The position numbers were made by a program, and so were the translations under genes. Below, one piece after another: positions 60,638 through 64,000 of a stretch of DNA of 64,000 bases. How positions within the stretch are numbered: the stretch's first letter is position 1; the number at the start of each line of letters is the position of its first letter. The stretch is from assembly GCF_014652315.1 (NCBI RefSeq), contig NZ_BMYO01000010.1, forward strand, positions 62,001 through 126,000, read 5' to 3'. The notes beneath the pieces were generated by a model. It worked only from the letters and a program-made list of their open reading frames with translations. It ran no database searches and was not told where the DNA came from. The DNA is from Jeongeupia chitinilytica. Its GTDB lineage: Bacteria > Pseudomonadota > Gammaproteobacteria > Burkholderiales > Chitinibacteraceae.

Positions 60638-60862
60638 CTTCTCTTCCTCATTCCGATTCGTAAGACGGTGGTCTGTGCCACCCGACTGCGACAGTGTAGA
60701 AGCAAGTGCTTAAGTGGAACAGCACCCGGATTGCGCTTTTCCTGACATGCAACAACCCGAGAAAAACGCCACCGGACGAACGGCGCAGGGCAAAGCGGGC
60801 AAGCCGGATTTTCGGTACAATTGCGCCTCCGATTTTTACCCATGATTTCCGGACCTTACGAC

Positions 60863-63800
60863 ATGGCAGACGTTCTCCAGCTGCGCGGTGGCACCGCGCT
60901 CTCCGCCTTCCGGCTCGACAAACTGCGCAGCGCGCTGGCCGACAACGGCATTCAAGCGGACCTGTACGCCGAGTTCTGGCACTTCGCGGAAGTGGATGCA
61001 CCGCTGGACGACAAGGAACAGGCGACGCTGGCGCGCATCCTGCACTACGGCGAACCGTGCGAGCCGGCCAAGGCGGTCGGATCGCTGCTGCTGGTGCTGC
61101 CACGTCTGGGTACGATCTCGCCCTGGTCGAGCAAGGCCTCGGACATCGCCGTGCACTGTGGGCTCGGCAAGGTCGCGCGCATCGAACGCGGCATTGCCGT
61201 CTACGCCAGCAAGAACGGCGCGCCGCTGTCCGCTGCCGAGAAGAGCCTGCTGCTGCCGCTGATCCACGACCGGATGACCGAACAGGTGTTCGAGACGCTC
61301 GACGCCGGTCGCGAACTGTTCCGCCATTTCGAACCGCAACCGCTGGCCACGGTCGACGTCCTGGCCGGCGGCAAGCCGGCACTGGAAAAAGCCAACGTCG
61401 AATTCGGTCTGGCGCTGTCGGAAGACGAAATCGACTATCTGGTCGAGAACTTCACCAGGCTGAAGCGCAACCCGACCGATGTCGAGTTGACGATGTTCGC
61501 GCAGGCGAACTCGGAACACTGTCGTCACAAGATCTTCAACGCCAACTACGTGATCGACGGCGAAGCACAGCCGTACAGCCTGTTCGGCATGATCCGCGAA
61601 ACGCACAAGGCCGCCCCCGAAGGCACCGTCGTCGCCTACTCGGACAACTCGTCGGTGATCGAAGGTGCAAAGATCGGCCGCTTCTACCCGCAGCCGGGCA
61701 GCGCCGAGTACGCCTATCACGACGAGACCACCCACATCCTGATGAAGGTGGAAACGCACAACCACCCGACCGCGATCTCGCCGTTCCCGGGCGCCGCGAC
61801 CGGTTCGGGCGGCGAAATCCGCGACGAAGGCGCAACGGGCCGCGGCTCCAAGCCCAAGGCCGGCCTGACCGGCTTTACCGTCTCCAACCTGAACCTGCCC
61901 GGCGCAATCCAGCCGTGGGAAGACCCGGCCTACGGCAAGCCCGACCGCATCGCGTCGGCGCTGGACATCATGATCGAAGGCCCGATCGGCGGTGCCGCGT
62001 TCAACAACGAATTCGGCCGCCCGAACATCGCCGGCTACTTCCGCACCTTCGAGGAAGACTTCGGCGGCGAGCGTCGCGGCTACCACAAGCCGATCATGAT
62101 CGCCGGCGGCATGGGCAACATCAACGCACTGCACGTCGGCAAGCACGGCCTGCCCGACGGCAGCCTGCTGATCCAGCTCGGCGGCCCGGGCATGCTGATC
62201 GGCATGGGCGGCAGCGCCGCCAGCTCGATGGCGACCGGCGCCAACGCCGCCGACCTCGACTTCGATTCGGTCCAGCGCGGCAACCCGGAAATCGAGCGCC
62301 GTGCGCAGGAAGTCATCGACCGCTGCTGGCAGCAAGGTGAACACAACCCGGTGCTGTCGATCCACGACGTCGGTGCGGGCGGCATCTCCAACGCCTTCCC
62401 CGAACTCGTCAACGACGCCGGCCAGGGCGCGGTGTTCGATCTGCGCAAGGTCAACATCGAAGAAAAGGGCATGAGCCCGAAGGAAATCTGGTCGAACGAA
62501 TCGCAGGAACGCTATGTACTGGCGATCTCGCCGGCCAACCTGCTGGCGTTCGAAGCCATCTGTGAACGCGAACGTTGCCCGTACGCGGTGATCGGTCGCG
62601 TTACCGACGAAAAGCAGTTGGTCGTCGAAGACCCGCACTTCGGCAACAAGCCGGTCGACATGCCGATGGAAGTGCTGCTCGGCAAGCCGCCGAAAATGAC
62701 CCGCGACGTTACCCGGGTCAAGCCGGAACTGAAGGTGTTCGACTCGTCGGGCATCGACCTGAAGGAAGCCGCCTACCGCGTGCTGCAGCTGCCGTCGGTG
62801 GCCGACAAATCCTTCCTGATCAATATCGGCGACCGCACCGTCGGCGGTTTCACCGCGCGCGACCAGTTCGTCGGTCCGTGGCAGGTGCCGGTGGCCGATG
62901 TCGCGGTCACCGCGATGGGCTACGACACCTATCTGGGCGAAGCGATGGCGATGGGCGAGCGCACACCGCTGGCGCTGATCTCCGGTCCGGCCTCGGGCCG
63001 GATGGCCGTCGCCGAAGCGCTGACCAACCTCGTCGCTGCGCCGATCGCCAAACTCTCGGACGTCAAGCTCTCGGCCAACTGGATGGCCCCGGCCGGCCAC
63101 CCCGGCGAAGACGCCAACCTGTACGACACCGTCAAGGCCGTCGGCCTCGAGCTGTGCCGCGAACTGGGCATCTCGATCCCGGTCGGCAAGGACTCGATGT
63201 CGATGAAGACTGTCTGGTCCGAAGGCGACGTCGCCAAGCAGGTCACTGCGCCGCTGTCGCTGGTGATCACCGGTTTCGCACCGGTCACCGACGTGCGCTG
63301 CGTGCTGACGCCGCAGCTGAAGAACGAAGCCGATACCGACCTGATCCTGATCGACCTCGGCGACGGCAAGTGCCGCCTCGGCGGCTCGGCACTGGCACAG
63401 GTCTACAAGCAGGTCGGCCAGTGGGCGCCGGACGTCGTCAGCGTGCCGCACCTGAAGTCCTTCTTCAACACCGTGCAGAAGCTCAACGCCGACGGCCGCA
63501 TCCTCGCCTACCACGACCGCTCGGACGGCGGCCTGTTCGCGACAGTCAGCGAAATGATGTTCGCCGGCCATGTCGGTGTGACGCTGGAAATCGACGAGCT
63601 CTGTATCGAGCGCCGTCGTCGCGGTCGCGAGGAGGACGAACTGACGCCGGAAGACATCGCCCGCGCCGAAAACGGCCGGATGATGGGCGTGCTGTTCAAC
63701 GAAGAACTTGGCGCCGTGCTGCAGGTGAAGCGCAGCGACACCGCCGCGGTCATCGCCGCGTTCGCCAATGCCGGCATCCGCAGCGAGCTGCACGTGATCG

Positions 63801-64000
63801 GCACGCTGAACCACGACGACAAGCTCAAGATCAAGAAGCGCAACCGTCTGGTACTGGAAGAAGGCCGCGTCGCGCTGCACAAGGCGTGGTCGGAAATCAG
63901 CTGGCGCATCCAGCGCCTGCGCGACAACCCGGCCTGCGCCGACTCGGAATACGCGCAGCTCGACGCCAAGGGCGACAAGGGTCTGTTCGCCAAGCTGTCG
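60863..64000 (+). CDS. purL: phosphoribosylformylglycinamidine synthase, 5' part
   Basis: Large-type PurL; the first 1046 codons are in the window and the rest continues beyond the right edge (full length in relatives is about 1300). It makes FGAM from FGAR with glutamine and ATP in purine synthesis. Seen here: N-terminal PurS-like part (about 1-140), linker, and the two AIRS-like FGAM synthase halves with VETHNHPTAISPFPGAATGSGGEIRD, GPIGGAAFNNEFGRP, SIHDVGAGGISNAFPEL and YHDRSDGGLFATVSEM. The glutaminase domain should follow outside the window. ATG 60863 is taken; an in-frame ATG at 60842 would add seven residues. Neither has a strong ribosome site. Confidence 0.95.
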   Translation, partial: MADVLQLRGGTALSAFRLDKLRSALADNGIQADLYAEFWHFAEVDAPLDDKEQATLARILHYGEPCEPAKAVGSLLLVLPRLGTISPWSSKASDIAVHCGLGKVARIERGIAVYASKNGAPLSAAEKSLLLPLIHDRMTEQVFETLDAGRELFRHFEPQPLATVDVLAGGKPALEKANVEFGLALSEDEIDYLVENFTRLKRNPTDVELTMFAQANSEHCRHKIFNANYVIDGEAQPYSLFGMIRETHKAAPEGTVVAYSDNSSVIEGAKIGRFYPQPGSAEYAYHDETTHILMKVETHNHPTAISPFPGAATGSGGEIRDEGATGRGSKPKAGLTGFTVSNLNLPGAIQPWEDPAYGKPDRIASALDIMIEGPIGGAAFNNEFGRPNIAGYFRTFEEDFGGERRGYHKPIMIAGGMGNINALHVGKHGLPDGSLLIQLGGPGMLIGMGGSAASSMATGANAADLDFDSVQRGNPEIERRAQEVIDRCWQQGEHNPVLSIHDVGAGGISNAFPELVNDAGQGAVFDLRKVNIEEKGMSPKEIWSNESQERYVLAISPANLLAFEAICERERCPYAVIGRVTDEKQLVVEDPHFGNKPVDMPMEVLLGKPPKMTRDVTRVKPELKVFDSSGIDLKEAAYRVLQLPSVADKSFLINIGDRTVGGFTARDQFVGPWQVPVADVAVTAMGYDTYLGEAMAMGERTPLALISGPASGRMAVAEALTNLVAAPIAKLSDVKLSANWMAPAGHPGEDANLYDTVKAVGLELCRELGISIPVGKDSMSMKTVWSEGDVAKQVTAPLSLVITGFAPVTDVRCVLTPQLKNEADTDLILIDLGDGKCRLGGSALAQVYKQVGQWAPDVVSVPHLKSFFNTVQKLNADGRILAYHDRSDGGLFATVSEMMFAGHVGVTLEIDELCIERRRRGREEDELTPEDIARAENGRMMGVLFNEELGAVLQVKRSDTAAVIAAFANAGIRSELHVIGTLNHDDKLKIKKRNRLVLEEGRVALHKAWSEISWRIQRLRDNPACADSEYAQLDAKGDKGLFAKLS

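Noticed and set aside
58073..60745. 890-codon plus-strand frame opposite the GH20 gene
   Set aside because: Antisense shadow crossing a terminator; no domain is recognisable.
60836..63880. Very long open frame on the minus strand opposite purL
   Set aside because: It mirrors purL codons (Val/Asp/Arg/Gln-rich translation) and has no family resemblance or ribosome site. High-GC genes commonly leave an antisense frame open.

Overview
The window reads as a dense, high-GC chromosome segment of a Gram-negative betaproteobacterium. I infer a chitin-using member of the Neisseriales (Chitinibacteraceae-like, for example near Jeongeupia). The grounds are two neisserial/burkholderial-type porins, a periplasmic DsbC with a CPFC active site, a glrK-qseG-glrR locus, a GH20 hexosaminidase, a D-glucosaminate PTS operon and a secreted phospholipase with a chitin-binding tail. 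The genus assignment is inference from gene content only.

Layout. 1-6.4 kb: a LysR regulator, a beta-carbonic anhydrase, a cytochrome b561/YceI/cupin/YceI operon, an OB-fold envelope protein, and a LysR-pirin divergent pair. 6.4-15 kb: a class C beta-lactamase, an acyl-CoA-synthetase-like/GNAT protein acetyltransferase, inorganic pyrophosphatase, a porin, an ammonium transporter with an NtrC/sigma54 control region, and RidA. 15-18.7 kb: an exported Ntn-hydrolase, then an atypical stretch that I interpret as a decayed chromosomal integron (frameshifted integrase remnant, two attC-like sites and one gene cassette), then a low-GC polysaccharide deacetylase. 18.7-26.3 kb: a complete dgaABCDEF-like operon (mannose-family PTS EIIA, EIIB, EIIC, EIID, D-glucosaminate-6-phosphate ammonia lyase and KDGP aldolase) with its LevR-type activator DgaR and a near-perfect sigma54 promoter. 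26.5-34.5 kb: mostly housekeeping and poorly characterised genes (TraB/GumN, Tas, M20 peptidase, DUF3224, a 234-residue protein of unknown role, YjdM, a Cache chemoreceptor, GFA). 34.6-41 kb: a 1212-residue Tat-exported phospholipase C carrying two LamG repeats and a CBM5/12-like domain, MarC, and a run of four small, lower-GC membrane or exported ORFans. 41-48 kb: dsbC, a UbiH-like monooxygenase, comEC, a MOSC protein, and an orphan ParA plus receiver-kinase pair. 48-56 kb: a second porin, htpG with a sigma32 promoter, a BON protein, the glrK-qseG-glrR two-component locus, a PilZ-like protein and tRNA-Leu(GAG). 56.5-64 kb: an ankyrin-repeat protein, an unknown protein, GH20 hexosaminidase, and the first 1046 codons of purL, which runs off the window.

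How the genes fit together. Three recognisable sigma54 elements are present: the amt promoter, the dga promoter, and two GAFTGA-type activators (DgaR and GlrR). Chitin/amino-sugar use is a recurring theme: cytoplasmic-looking GH20, D-glucosaminate PTS, polysaccharide deacetylase, chitin-binding phospholipase, and nitrogen uptake through Amt. No CRISPR array, intact insertion sequence or prophage was seen. The part most likely to be undescribed is the integron relic with its cassette, followed by the phospholipase architecture and the ORFan membrane cluster.
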